Under the pieces are notes generated by a model that saw only the letters and a program-made list of their open reading frames with translations, was not told the DNA's origin and searched no databases. A program made the translations under genes and the position numbers. Positions 25,201-37,803 of a stretch of 64,000 nucleotides of DNA are shown here, piece by piece (position 1 is the first letter of the stretch; every line of letters starts with the position of its first letter). Location: positions 310,001-374,000 of the forward strand of contig JAJTTP010000019.1 in assembly GCA_023313575.1 (NCBI GenBank). Reading direction: 5' to 3'. Source of the stretch: Eutypella sp. D-1. Lineage: Eukaryota; Ascomycota; Sordariomycetes; Xylariales; Diatrypaceae.

Positions 25201-25539
25201 CGGTGTCAGATAATACTGAGATAGTGCTATAGGAGAAGTGAAAACCCTTCAGACTTTATTGGAATATGTGACAAGATGTGGATCAGGTCTAGGAGAAGAA
25301 CGAGAGAAGACCGCAACCCGCCCAACTTAATCCCTCAGGGTCACAGCCACGGTGACCACCAGGCCGCGCCGCGGCCCTTTCTTCGGCTAGCACAAGAAAA
25401 GAACTTAATATTACGCCAAACAATTCCCGTGTTGGACAAGAAGCAGATAACTGCCGCCGTAAGTCTCAAAGACGCCGGCATTCCGAACTAGATCCGCCCG
25501 TGTGCATATCTGTTGTGCAAGGGTGCACCAAAACGTCGC
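22218..25539. other. 3.3 kb without a supported gene
   Basis: Only short broken frames occur, none above about 100 codons or with recognisable motifs. A pyrimidine-rich patch lies around 23175-23225. Nothing else of note was seen. Confidence 0.55.
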
Positions 25540-26593
25540 CTAAGACGTCAGCATGGAGATGCCGCATCGGGGGTCTGGGCGGCTCATGACGTCTTGTAGC
25601 TCGCTGGGATTGAAGACATGCTGAAACACCTCGTAGTCACTGGGAATGGTCGGGCCACCTAGTGCGCTTGAGCTCGAACTGCTGTGGGATTTCGACTTGC
25701 TCTTAGAATCGCTGGAATGGCCACCCTTGCTCTTCTTGGCGATGTCGTCCAGTATGAGTTTGGCCGTGCTCTGCAGAGCATCCTCAAAGCAGAATGCAAC
25801 GTAGTCAAACCGGCCCCTGAGGTCAGGATCGTAGAGGAAGACCTCTCGCCAAAGTTCAGCGAGCTCCTGCGGCGGGTTTCTATGACCATTCCCAAGCCCG
25901 AAGTCACCGATGACCACAGACGTGTGGCCATAGTAAGCGCAGATCCGCAGAGCCGCCCGGATCTTGCTTTTGACTAGGTCTCGTTCGAGAGGAAACGCGT
26001 ACTTCGTGCCCATTTGGTTCAACTTAGGCCAACGCGCCGGAGGGATAGAGATCACTGGTAGGTTGCTCCAACGGTCCAGCTTCTTGTACTGATCATGCGG
26101 CCCGCGGAACACCACCACGAATTCGGAATAGATCCCACCCTCCGAAGGTATGGGATAGTTAGTGGGTACCAGTGACTCAGGCCCTGGACTACTCAGGGTA
26201 GCGAAGAGGCTACTTCGCCTGCAGAGACGCTCTTCGTAGCCCACCACCCCAGTCTCCCAGTCGCCACCCGGCTTTTTGTCGTTTGCAGCGCATATGAGGG
26301 GTATTCGCTGGCTGACCTGCTCCTCCCATTCGATTGTGAAGTCTACGGGATCACCGGTGCAGATGTCTATCTTGCATTAGAGCCGAGCAGAAACAGCAGG
26401 GGTTATCTCACTCACGGAACTGGGGTGGTGACAAGGTCTGTAAGGGGTAGCCCTGTTGTAAGTTGATTTGCTGCAAAGGTTGCTGAAACAGATACGAATG
26501 TGTTCGATGAGGATACTCGGTTTTGATAGCTGGTAGATAATGCCTCTTGGTTTCCGTAGCCACTTCGGATGGCTTCGGCTTGGAAGACGGCAT
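25540..26593 (-). CDS. Microbial-type PARG (poly(ADP-ribose) glycohydrolase-like) domain protein
   Basis: A 334-residue protein in two exons: 26593-26416 and 26366-25540. The 49-bp intron has GTGAGT and TAG ends and a CTAAT branch site, and joins the frames through a His codon. It matches the TIGR02452/PF10021 family (DUF2263), whose members carry a macrodomain-like PARG fold. Visible family marks: CAANDKKPGGDWETG with PGG at 92-94, GYEERLCRRSSL with the paired acidic EE at 104-105 (the catalytic Glu pair in PARG-type folds), and VVIGDFGLGNGHRNPP (about 210-225) followed by the AELWREVFL helix. The usual Gly-Gly-Gly is Gly-Gly-Asp here. A Ser/Lys-rich insertion (KKSKGG...SSSSSS, about 270-290) precedes the C-terminal segment, and the N-terminal 60 residues are Gln/Pro-rich. 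Expected role is removal of ADP-ribose from proteins or small molecules; activity is not proven by sequence. Confidence 0.85.
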
Positions 26594-26929
26594 CTTGGGG
26601 TATGTGAGTGAGTCTCAGGCGATGCTAGGATAATATAATAGAGTTGAGTCGGTCAGGAGGTCTGGAGGGCAAACTTGCACTTGCACTCAGGGTACTTATA
26701 GATATTCTACACCACGGACCTGGGCGTGGAAAATTTGGTGTCAGCCATAATTACACAGACTAGACGGGCGTCAAACACATCAAGATTTGGAGGCGGACAG
26801 AAACGAGCAACAATGACGGCAACTCAACAGGGTTACACGAGTATAGTTGATTGCCCATACAAATCTCAGTGGTGTCTAGGACAGTCAGATGAAGCAATCG
26901 AACGAGGAAAGCCGAGTGAGCAACCTCGG

Positions 26930-27202
26930 TTAAAGGAAATGCATCAGCGCGCCGTCTTTACCAACTTCATAAGGCAGTAATCTGAACAGAAACTCATATA
27001 TGTCTTGGGGCTGTGCGACGTCTCGGCTCCCAGGTCGATGGAAACGATGTTCCAGGAAGCACTGCAGATAACCGAGGTCACACAGATCTGGCTCGTCCTC
27101 CTCAGCCTGCAGAATCGAAAGGCGTACTGGATTGAGACAGAAGAGTGGGACACTTGGCTCGGCCGTTGCTGAGAAAGATACCGCTGCAGCCCTCAATCTC
27201 AA
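26930..27202 (-). pseudogene. Possible coding fragment, unrecognised
   Basis: An open stretch of 90 codons whose translation has a protein-like composition (for example EEDEPDLCDLGYLQCFLEHRF and PQDIYEFLFRLLPYEVGKDGAL), with acidic and hydrophobic residues alternating as in folded helices. No ATG in a sensible place and no splice partners were found, so it may be a remnant of a gene or a chance frame. I do not recognise the family. Confidence 0.25.
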
Positions 27203-27816
27203 TATACTTTGTAGGGCAAGCGACCATATTAAACCCCGCCCGTCAGTGCCAGGATGTCTTAAGCATCTTGGGTCAAGACCAATACCTTAAATATCCAATC
27301 TTAGCGAGCAAAACTGGGGTTACAGAGCTCCTTCCATAGCCTTATGCGCGAGTAAAGCGGGTTTCAATATGGGTGGGATAAGATAACATGATTGAATATC
27401 TACCAGGTGCCATCCCATAACATCTGTAGGACAGCGGAAAGGTCAGAGGCTTGCACTAAGAGTCAATGCGCTCGGCTGAACAACCACAAATTGTAACGTG
27501 GTGAACCGTCGATGCGGCAGTCGGGGACAATAGTTGATTAAACCCCGGGGCAGGAGAGTCGAACAGACAGAATGCAGGGGTACTTGACATATGTACGAGG
27601 ATCATCGTCGATAGAGTTCATCACAAGTTCACGCATAAGAGGAACGTAAGTGTGTGCTGGCTCGGGTACGTATGGGTTGGGGCAAGGTGGAGAGGTTGCT
27701 GCTAATATAATTCAGAATCAACACGGCCAATACAATATAGCCTCGCCCTAGATTGACAGCTTGGTGATACCAGATGAGAAACACTCAGGCACACTTAGGT
27801 AGTTGCGTGGAACGCA

Positions 27817-27842
27817 GCTTCACATGCGTGCTTCACATGCGT
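27817..27842. repeat. 13-bp tandem duplication
   Basis: The unit GCTTCACATGCGT occurs twice directly adjacent, in non-coding DNA about 600 bp upstream of the AsnRS gene. Confidence 0.8.
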
Positions 27843-27941
27843 AGATGGTGATTTAAGAGACGTGCACGTAAGATGATAGTGGTGTTAGTTTAGGGGAGGA
27901 AAGGTCATGTACGGGCTATGACATGTTCCTACCTAACATAC

Positions 27942-27973
27942 ATACTTAAGTACCCAGATAGGTACTTAAGTAT
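27942..27973. repeat. Perfect inverted repeat, 13-bp arms, 6-nt loop
   Basis: Left arm ATACTTAAGTACC (27942-27954) and right arm GGTACTTAAGTAT (27961-27973) are exact reverse complements around CAGATA. Each arm is itself built on the ACTTAAGT palindrome. It belongs to a family of similar TACCTA/TAAGTA motifs seen elsewhere in the window. Confidence 0.85.
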
Positions 27974-28434
27974 CAGGAACCAGCCAACCAGGGGATTATT
28001 ACCAATTACCGGGACGGGACGGTCCAGGAGGTCCAAGCTTCAAAGTAACTGAGCTTGGGTGAGTGGGCAAGTAAAGTGCACCCCTAACCACCTAGGTACC
28101 AAGGTAGTTACCGAAGTAACCCCGGTTCCGATTGCTGATTGGTTGAATTTACTACTTTTAAGTACTTGTGGTTTCTACATTCAACCGCAAAACTTCGTAA
28201 TTGCTTTGGCTTTTCGCTTGTACCTGTCCGTACTTTCCTATCGAGTAGTTTGATCGCTTTTTATCTCTTGATAACACCCGAACTTTGATACATCTCAAGC
28301 TACATACCTATTTTCTTTGCCTGGGTAAGTATAATAGACAGACACGACTATTCAATATGTGCATATAAAGACACATGCGTGTCTAGGATTCAGTTTACGG
28401 CCTTATTTAACATTCATATCTCAACCGCCATCTC

Positions 28435-30145
28435 ATGATGTCTTTCGTTCCATTAGCTCTTAGAGCCACACGATGGAGCGGGCGAAGGCTCAAGGCCCCC
28501 CTGAATACAAATCGGTACCCCTTGCAACGGTTGGCTACTCGTACCTACGCAAATTCCACAACTACGAAACCAGATAAAGTTGCTGATTTTCTTAAATACA
28601 AGCCGCTTGACCCAGTCTCAGATGTTCAGGCTCAAGGCTTTGTACGATCTGTTCGCTCTCAAAAGCGTAACCATTTTGTGGCCTTGGGAGACGGCTCGTC
28701 ACTAGATTCGCTCCAGGCTGTGGTACCTGCCGATCAGGCTGAGGGGTGAGCCTGAACCGCTGTTTTAACCCATTCAAACACTAATCTCTTGTATGTCGCA
28801 GGCTGACAATCGGCGCAGCCGTGCGTCTACGCGGATCATGGGTTCCTTCTCAAGGACGTGGTCAGTCCCATGAGCTCCAGGTTGAGAACGTCATGGTGTT
28901 GGGTCCTTCAGACGCTGCAGTATGTTGGTTGATGCAATTTGATCCCTGCATTCGCTACGATGCTTATCCAGACTTCAGACTTTCCCGATCCAAAAGAAGT
29001 ATCAGACCCCGGAGTATTTGAGGACCATGCCGCATCTCCGGCCGCGGATACCTTTCAATGCTGCCCTATTCCGGCTCCGTTCTGAGATGACAGCATCTCT
29101 CACCAGGTTTTTTGCGGATCGTGCATTTACTCAGATACATACCCCTATCCTCACGTCATCAGACTGTGAGGGGGCGGGTGAGGTGTTCCACATCTCTCCT
29201 AGCAAAGATGAACCCTCATCAGAGAGTGAGACATCCACTCATTTCTTTCGCCGGCCCGTATATACGACTGTGTCGGCCCAACTTCATTTAGAGGCTATGT
29301 CCCAGGCCGTCGGGGATGTCTGGACACTTTCTCCTACGTTCAGGGCGGAGCAGAGCGACACCCCTCGTCATCTAAGTGAATTCTATATGCTAGAAGCAGA
29401 GATGGGTTTTGTGGATACCCTTGGCTCCGTTATGGATCTTGTGGAAGACATGCTAAGGCATACAAGTACTGATCTTGGCGGCTCGAAGACTGTTCAGGAG
29501 CTACTATCCCGTGACCGTGAAAGCTCGTCAGATTTTGCTGCAGCAGACATCGTTTCAAGCCGCTGGGAGGGCTTGAAACATGCGCGGTGGCCGCGAATCA
29601 CATATACGGAAGCGATCAAGCTGCTGGAAAACTCAGATGTTCGCTTTGTCCATAAACCTACTTGGGGGAAGGATCTCAAAACCGAGCACGAGAAATATAT
29701 TGCGGAGGCAGTGGGCGAAGGAAATAGCCCCGTCTTCGTTACCGACTACCCTCGAGACATAAAAGCGTTCTATATGAGGCCAAGTGCGGACACTTCCGGT
29801 GGCCCCGGACCGGGTGTGACGGTAGAGTGCTTTGATCTTCTCGTTCCAGAGTTCTGCGAGATAGCAGGCGGCTCTATGCGCGAGCATCGCCTCGATCCTT
29901 TAATCGAGTCCATGCGCGCCCGCGGATTGGACCCCTACCCCACGGCAGGTGCGGAGGCCACCTCCGCCGGACCCCAGGCGACGGGAAACAATCTCGACTG
30001 GTACCTCGACCTTAGGAAATGGGGCTGTCCTCCGCATGGAGGTTTCGGGTTGGGATTCGATCGGCTGATATGCTACCTCTCTGGCGTACAAAACATTCGC
30101 GACGTCACCGCATTTCCTCGGTGGTATGGTCGTTGCGACTGTTGA
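28435..30145 (+). CDS. Asparaginyl-tRNA synthetase, mitochondrial
   Basis: A class IIb aminoacyl-tRNA synthetase of 531 aa that charges tRNA-Asn in mitochondria (the counterpart of yeast SLM5). Exons: 28435-28745, 28802-28919 and 28979-30145; introns of 56 and 59 bp with GTGAGC and GTATGT donors. Residues 1-40 are Arg-rich, Ser/Thr-containing and free of acidic residues, a good mitochondrial presequence. The OB-fold anticodon-binding domain spans about 65-140 (QGFVRSVRSQKRNHFVALGDGS). The catalytic core shows the HTPILTSSDCEGAGEVF strand, motif 2 FRAEQSDTPRHLSEFYMLEAE (about 264-284) and motif 3 GGFGLGFDRLICYLSG (about 497-512), ending DVTAFPRWYGRC. FRAEQSDTPRHL.EF and the lack of an Asp-type insertion favour AsnRS over AspRS. 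The gene looks intact. Two ATGs start the frame (28435 and 28438); either would give nearly the same product. Confidence 0.94.
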
Positions 30146-33100
30146 CCATCGTAATGGTCAATCATGCTGTACTCGTTAATGCTTACTCCTCTGGGATGGT
30201 TCGATGATATTGTCTTGTGTGATTGTCGCACAAGACCATTCGCAACCCTGTCTTGAACGAGTCTTGTCACTACCGGAGACGCACCATCTATAATGACGGA
30301 TACTACCCGAGCACACGGGGCTTCGACGGACAGGCCGCCCCCATGTTTACGGTGGGACACTCAAATATCATAATCTGCCGTCGCCTCGTCCCAGATGTTC
30401 GGTTGCATATGAAACATTCTTGATCCCGCCCACCAAACAATCTTTTCGGGTCGCGACACACGTCCCTAACAAGCAACCCCAGTAAACAGTTCGAATAGGG
30501 ATGGCCGCAATTGAATCTTTTGAGCAACCGGATCGCGGGATATTAAGACCGTTCGAGCAACCCTCAATCGTACCCGCTAGCTGGTTTCGTCTTGTACGAT
30601 AATTGAATCTTGTGCGATACTGTACGATGCCCTAGACCGAGCGTTTATTTAAGGACTGGATGTATCTTGTACGTAATCAAACCATCCTATCACCAAGGAG
30701 AACACTTGCAACAGTCATACCATAATTACAGAAGGTTCAACTCCCTTACCGGTCTGCGACACGTCTTGTGGAAGGCTTCCGGCTTAAGCTTGACTCTAAT
30801 GGTAATTGGCTATCATAATACCATCTACCTGTCGCGGCGGGTCTCCTTCTGGGCATCATCATGGTATGAGCGCAATTTCTGGCGCAAACTCGGCCAATGC
30901 GGTACTCTCGCACATTTGCCCGACGGCTAGCATGTGCTGACGCCAATTAGTTCCAGCAGTCCGGATTTAAGGTGGGCATGTAAGTTTTCCACCAGTATCT
31001 CTCAAGTTATTGACACCCCTATGTGAGTTTAGTCAGCGGGCTCCGTGGCGGATGGCTTTCAGTAGACAGGTCGCATAGGCATCGCTACCTATTTATCGTA
31101 TATCTAAACAGCCCCCTGCCTAGGCTACCGTCACGCGGGTTTTGTAATAGGTGAGTGATCATGCCGCTAAACATGCATGAGTTTGGGGCCTATCTCTGTT
31201 TTACGTGGTCATCACCGTTGCTAGCACTAGTACGGCTTTTCCGATGCAAACACGTATGTTCTCGAACAAGCCATTGATTGTTGGGATACGGTGGCTGGAG
31301 ACCTGACCTCCGGTACCAGTAATAGCGTAAGCAGTCAGCGTGGTGGGCAAGGTGGCGGCGTCGCTCTGCTTATTAGAAGACTAGCCATCAGAGACGGCCG
31401 GCCAGTGCCACTCTGGTGCAGCCCCTTGTGACGGCTTCACGAAAAGTCCCATGCATTAAGGCATTGAACCCTCGACCAAGCTACACGATACCTTTCAGAT
31501 TTCCGATGCTTCTTAGTATGGCTGCTGGTCGAGTTCCTTGTTTATAATCCGAGATAATCGCCGAGCTTATGTTTAAGGTCGCATGATGATACTACATGCT
31601 ATTCGGGGTCGGCCACGAGACGGATCCGCGGTAAGCATGGAAAAGGGCACCGAGAACTAAATATTGCGCGCATGAACCGGCTGTGTCTTCCTGGCAGCCA
31701 AGATCGAAGAAAATCCAGCTGCAGAGGCCGTCGGCGCCTGCTTATTATCTGGGCGGTAGATCCTCGTCATTAGCTACCCACACTACCCCCAGTTCCTCCG
31801 ATACGAAATGGCACAACCCGGCCGCAGCCACGACCCCCATCGGGGAACACCAAGAAACCAACGCCATCCCACCTATTAGCTGGTTCGCGTGGCTGAATCT
31901 AGGCATGATCGAATCCTGGTCCCCAGATTTCTCCGTCGCTCTGCAGGCACTATGAAAGAACATGTAGACAGGACAAGACAAGCGGCATGACCCCGAAAGC
32001 TTGGCCTTCTCTTGTCCTTCGCCCTCGATCATTTATGCTTTTTGTGGCTTTTTCTTTCGGGCATACACGTAACTAGGAGATAATGTTATATCAGCCCAAC
32101 GCCGCGCCGCATCGTAAGCATTTAGGGTTACTTATTCCTACGTAGTAGGAGCCTTTTCGAACGATAATGATGGGGCCGAGCCTTGGCACGCATTACCAAG
32201 GGTGGTAGGTATAATTGAGCGAGCGTAATTCTTCCGGCCCCCTTGCCTCCCCTCCGTCCATCGGGATGTCGATCGGGGCGGAATGGGGGATCACACGGCG
32301 AATGTGGTAAAACCCTGCAACGTGTTTGCATCCATGCAGAGCCGTTGAAGAGATCGGCCCTCTACGCTGAAGATATTATATTGCCTAGTTGATACTACCA
32401 ACAGCCTACTGCTCCGTTGCTGCCATAAGCGGATGGTCAAACGGCTCCGAGCTTGTTGGGGGATCGTTTGCGCATTAGGTCATCGCCGATGTAAACAGGG
32501 CCAGCCAAGATGAAAGCGCGTCCAATGTTGGCTGATGGTGTGCGGCCTAGACAAAGGTATTGGATGTAGTACACATGCAGTACTTACCGCGGAATCGTAG
32601 CTCACTGGCTTTTTAGACCGGGTCTCCTCGGCTATGTGTCGGATTGGGTTGGATTTCACGGCGGGATGTCTAATGAATTTTGGATTGCTTCTTACTACTT
32701 GATACCTGGTATTTTTATCACTCTCTTATTAAGTGGGGTAACAAAAGTGCAAGATCATCAACGCAACATTTCGATAGTACTTTCTTCTTACTAGGCAGGT
32801 AGAGGTTCGATGTACCTACCCAGGAATTCAGGTATCTACATACATCCCTAACCTCGCTAACCTGGGTATAGAAAGGCGGCCGATCAGCTGAGCCAAGCAT
32901 TCCCTGGAGAAAAGCCAAGACAGCCAAGCACGGTGCCAAGGCTGACGGGCTCAGACTCGGCTAACAGATCTATAGCAGGGTGGCGCCATCTCGGGCCTCT
33001 GATTCGGTGATGGCATCTTCCTACGAATTAAGCTTAAGCTTGTTTGACCGTCGCAGGTCGCATGCTCGGTATTTGGGGGGGCGGAAGTAGTACGTAAACG

Positions 33101-36100
33101 AAAAGAGGCTAAAAAAAGGGTTGTTGTTTCTTTCAACCCCAGGTCAAGGCCTCACCCCCCCCCCCCAACAACGACAACATTCCAGCAAGCGATAGTCCTT
33201 GGATAAGACCCTTTAACTACTGTGGCCCTTCCTTTGTGATATCGAAACTAGAGTACGAACTGCCCGTAGTGAAATAGGAATCGATGTATATGATTTAATA
33301 GCAAGTATAGAAAAGAATTGCAATCTGACAAGTCGTCGACTAGGGAAAGGAGGTACTTTATTCGTACCGCTCAATGCGACGGAAGAGAGGGCGGTACCCT
33401 CTTACCCAAAAGAAATAGAGGTGACGAATCGTAAGCACCCGATCGTCACCTTGGCTTTTCTTGGGTGTATATGTACTCCGTCAATGTGTTCTGGGCATTG
33501 GCATACTGTGCAGACTACTTATACCCATTAGTAACCGTTGAAGGACATTTGACAAGACAAGTAATAACTACCACAAGTACACGACTACTTCGTCATCTCA
33601 TTGGCCTGCCAAGAGCCCTTTTATTCATCACGTCATTCGTTCAGCAATGCCCTCCTAGCTACTATAGCCACATACACAATATCACTAATAAGTAAGGGTT
33701 GTCGACTAACGCCTAAGTTTCACGCATGATTCATGGGGAAAAAGGGTAGTCCAGGTCCAGCCCGTCCAAATGCTATGCTACTGCGTAGGGACGGATAGAG
33801 CGGCTTCTGTAGAGATTGCTAGGGGTGGGGCTACGCCTCCTTAAGTCCAAGTCTGGTGGCGCGCATCGTCTCTGAGTAGTGACAATGATGGTTCAAGTTG
33901 GTGGTGGTGAGGATTATGCCAACGACAAGCCCTACCTGTGCTCTTCTAGCAGCGCGTGCAAGCCATCAAAGGATAAACAGGTATCGCAATGGTTTGCTTT
34001 TCATCCTCCCATACGCCAACCAGTCTACTTTCCATCGCATGACCATGAACACTGTCAGGACGAAGAGGCCAGCCCCCTTGGTAGGGCTGTAGTCAAGCTC
34101 ATTTTCCCATTCCGACCTGGCCTCACCGCCCTTCGATCTCTCAGCTGATACCCTTAATGGAAGCGCAGCCTAGTAACAGCAGCAGCGCTAGGAATCTCAA
34201 GGCGTGGTTGCGGTATTAAGTCTTGAATCTGGTCTCACGTCTACGCCACCCCCGTGCCGGCCGTCGAGGGCATGCGACATCTGCTTACTCCGCGCGGGGG
34301 TTCTGGTGGGACATAACTCTGGACAAGTTGCTTTCGCCTCGCTTCGGCACGCACGCTTGAACCTATGTATGCGTCCGCAGTGGTGCGGTTGGTAGTGGAA
34401 GTAAGGTTCGCTGACGGGCGACACCTAGGGCCGGAACCCCGAGCGAGCGCACGCTAGTTGGGATGGATGTGGCTTATGCGCTTGGAGCCTAGAGAGATAT
34501 GTCATCTCCGCGCGCTACGGGGCGACGTTGACCTGGACGGGAATGCCGGGTTTTTAATGATGGTTACTGCCTCTCGTGCTCACCGGCTACATTGATGGAC
34601 GTCCCTAGTATAATGCTAGTATAATCTCATCAAGTGCTCATGACAGCCCCCATGCGAGAGCGATGCGTGGCTCCGGGCACGTAGTGCAAACGGGGTCAAG
34701 GCTCGGGCAAGGAATGCTCGAGTTACATCATTTTTGTATTAAAGGGCCTGCTCGTCGTCATTCGCCCTCTGTTTCCGGGCAGCATGCGCGTGGAAGAAAA
34801 GGGGTCTCGCGTCTCTTTTCTCCAAGGCAGGCATAAAGAGGCGAGATGACGGTGGAATAAGGTTTGTTTGCAAATCAATGTCTGATAGGCCCGGTCGTAC
34901 AATTTTTACCTACAAACATAGAGATCGTTTGGTTTTAACGGTTACACACGTACTTTGTCGCCACCCCTCGGGTGCGAATGAAATACCTAAGTAGCACTAA
35001 GTGGAAGGTGGCCATGCCCTTCTCTATCATGTTCAGTTCGCTCTATCCCATGGAATGGTGGGCATGACAGGGACTAGGGCCGACCCCCTTTCTACCTATG
35101 ACAACACCGCTTCTTCCCAGGGGGGAAAGAGGAGGGGGGAATCTAAAACTCTAAATAGACACGTGAACGGTGGTTGGTGATCAGATGTACTTCAGCTATC
35201 ACGCAGGCCATGCTGTCGGGTGTGGCCAGCAACGGGAGACCACCACTTTCGAAGAGACATGACCTGGGGTTAATGGGAAACGGGAGACGGCCAGGGATCC
35301 CAATCCGCCTATATCGATTGCTTACTTTGCAGACCGACCAAACGCGTACTGGTACGGTCTGGGGGTTCCTGCACGCCCGCTCCAAGGGAAGGGAACGGGC
35401 GGCATGAAAACATTTGGTCGGATTGCGCATGCTCCCGGGGGAGGGAGGGTGTCAGCCGTTGACGGACGATCGGTAAAGCACATCGACCGCCTTGGGATAC
35501 TTACAAACTTTCGCGTCAACAAGTGTCGAGTAGCCAATTCTAGTGTAAGGGGTTTGGGAATGGCTGTCGCGCCTACTGCGATATATACTCACGAGGCGAT
35601 AAAGGAGCCTCAGCATGCCATGCAGCCCTGACCATGGTTTGAAGGGAGAAACCCCATATAGTATATTGAGAGGCGACATCTATCCTAGCCTACGCTGCAT
35701 GGCTGTGCAAGCTCAATGCGCGGTCGCAGGGTGAGGACGCGTCCCTGATGGATGAAGCCGGAAGGGGCGTCGTGCAGTCTAGCTTCCTTTCACAGGGTTG
35801 CTCATGACCCTATCCCATTAGGACAAGTAGTTTGGAACCGAAAGCATTGGCGGGAGAAAGATGGTCTAGCTTTGACACATATGCCGCTCAGTTGAAGGGT
35901 CGTCCGCTCAACGGTTCTACATCTCTAGAACCCCGTTGACAACTGTATGATGTCTAATAGGAGGGGCCTCCCAGCTATTTTGGCCAAGCATTGACGTGGT
36001 AGAACTGACCGATCCACGAACGATGTGAAAGTTCTGTTCCGGCACCTCATTAGCTAGCCCTACCTATCACTGCTATAACTAGTAGACCCTTCTAGATCTG

Positions 36101-37776
36101 ATGCGAGCGAGAGGGAGCGCGGGAAACGGAAAGGAAAGGGCTACACTAAGCGGGCTTGGTGTGGGTGGGCTGTTGTAGCAATGCACGTAAGCGAAGCGAT
36201 GTTATTGGGTTCCGCCAGAACGGTTAACTCGCGCTATCGCATGCGTAGGTAAATTAGAGTCGGTAGGTCGGACGCAAGTCCTAACTGTACGGTGTAAGCT
36301 TATTTGGTTTTTAAGTTTAACACATGTGTGTTGTGTTGTGTTATTTTAGGTTTGCTCGACTGCCTACCCGCCGTCTCTATTCAAAGGTAACCCTGTTTCG
36401 GCCGAGTTCTGGCGCCGCTATAGAGACTTTGGTTCTCTCCTGTCGCTAAAATGCCTAATGCAATCATGTAATGCCGGGGAAGGGACAAAAAGAGACAGCA
36501 TGCAAGAATCCCAGAGGATAATTACTCGCGCCGCTTCTTGCAGATGATGCGTACACGTGGCTTGATTGGCGTTGATAGATAACGCCCAGCCCCAGCGTCT
36601 TGGTTGACCCAACCCCGAGTCATGACTGCAGCCGTATCGGCCGGGGGATAACTGCCCGTATGACTTGATAACTCGCCAGCTCGCCCTTTGCTCTGATACC
36701 ATTTTCTAAGTGAGGTATCCTTTGAAAGCGGGAGAAGGGCCGCGCTGACATGCACACGTAACTTCACGAGTAGGCAGGTAAGAGAGCCAAGATTTCACTC
36801 CCTATCAGCTGGGGCCCGTCAGCACCAACCCTCCATCGCTCAAAGTATTGGAGGTAAAGCCAAGCGAGGTTATCACGGGCGAAACCAAGGATTCGTAGCG
36901 CCCTGGCCTCACCCGATACGTACACTGCATGTAGGTATATGATATACGAAGTACGGGGGTGGCGATCGTTGGTTGTACCACCGCCGTCCCATGTACTGTC
37001 TATTGGGGGATAAGAGAAGCTTTATCGAGCTTCGGGAAGGCCATATATTTAAGGTGCTCACCGCAGATCATGCTTATGAGAGATAACAGTCGAGGTTGTG
37101 ACTTCTCAGTTCCAGCGTTGCACTCGGGTTTTCATAGGTACTTGTCGAGTACTTGATGAGGGTGACGTGCTTGCTGAGAAGCGCAGTATATGGATGGCTC
37201 GTGTATCGCAATCGAAGTCCCAAGTCCCGAGGGCCCGACCTGGCAAGCCCCTGTGTAGAAATCCTACAATCTGGTCTGAACTATTTTTCGATAATTTCGA
37301 GGGCTTTAATTACCTTGTGTATACAAATACATAACAATGCATATAGACAGGTTCCCGATAGTTACATAGTAATATATTCCTTTGCGGCCCACTTGTGTAT
37401 GGAACGCGTTTGTGTCTGTAATACACTTACATCACAAAAGATTGCCTCCTCTACAACCTACTCACAGACAGTCATCATATGGTTACCGAACTAAGTAAAT
37501 ACATACTCAACGGCAACACACGGCGCCACGGAAATAGTAAAGATTTGACTAAATGAATTCTTGGCTAGGAAGTCTCAAACAACCTTGAACCTTTGCTATT
37601 CTCCTTGCCTTCCCCTTCATTATTTACATGCTGAATGTTCCTTCAACAGCCTGCGGTCATTCTCGTTATGTAACTGCAGCTACAGCTACAGGCTGGATCG
37701 CCTCAAAGTATGACTAGGCCCGGGGAAGGGAAGAGAAGGTTTAGCGGAGGGGGTCTAGTGGAGAGGGCCCAGGTTT

Positions 37777-37803
37777 CTTGGGAAGCTTGGGAAGCTTGGG
37801 AAA
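37777..37803. repeat. 9-bp tandem repeat, three copies
   Basis: CTTGGGAAG units repeated three times, the last with one base change. Non-coding. Confidence 0.75.

Larger units (their letters stand above)
26594..28434. other. 1.8 kb intergenic region with repeats
   Basis: Upstream of both the PARG-like gene (minus) and the AsnRS gene (plus). It holds a small minus-strand open stretch at 26930-27202 (described separately), a 13-bp tandem repeat at 27817-27842 and a 13-bp-arm inverted repeat at 27942-27973. The 28080-28130 part is rich in CCTAGGTACC-like palindromes. Confidence 0.55.

Noticed and set aside
25340..25370. Resemblance to the 3' part of 5S rRNA (GGTGACCACCAG)
   Set aside because: Only about 12 bases agree; the rest of a 5S gene is absent.
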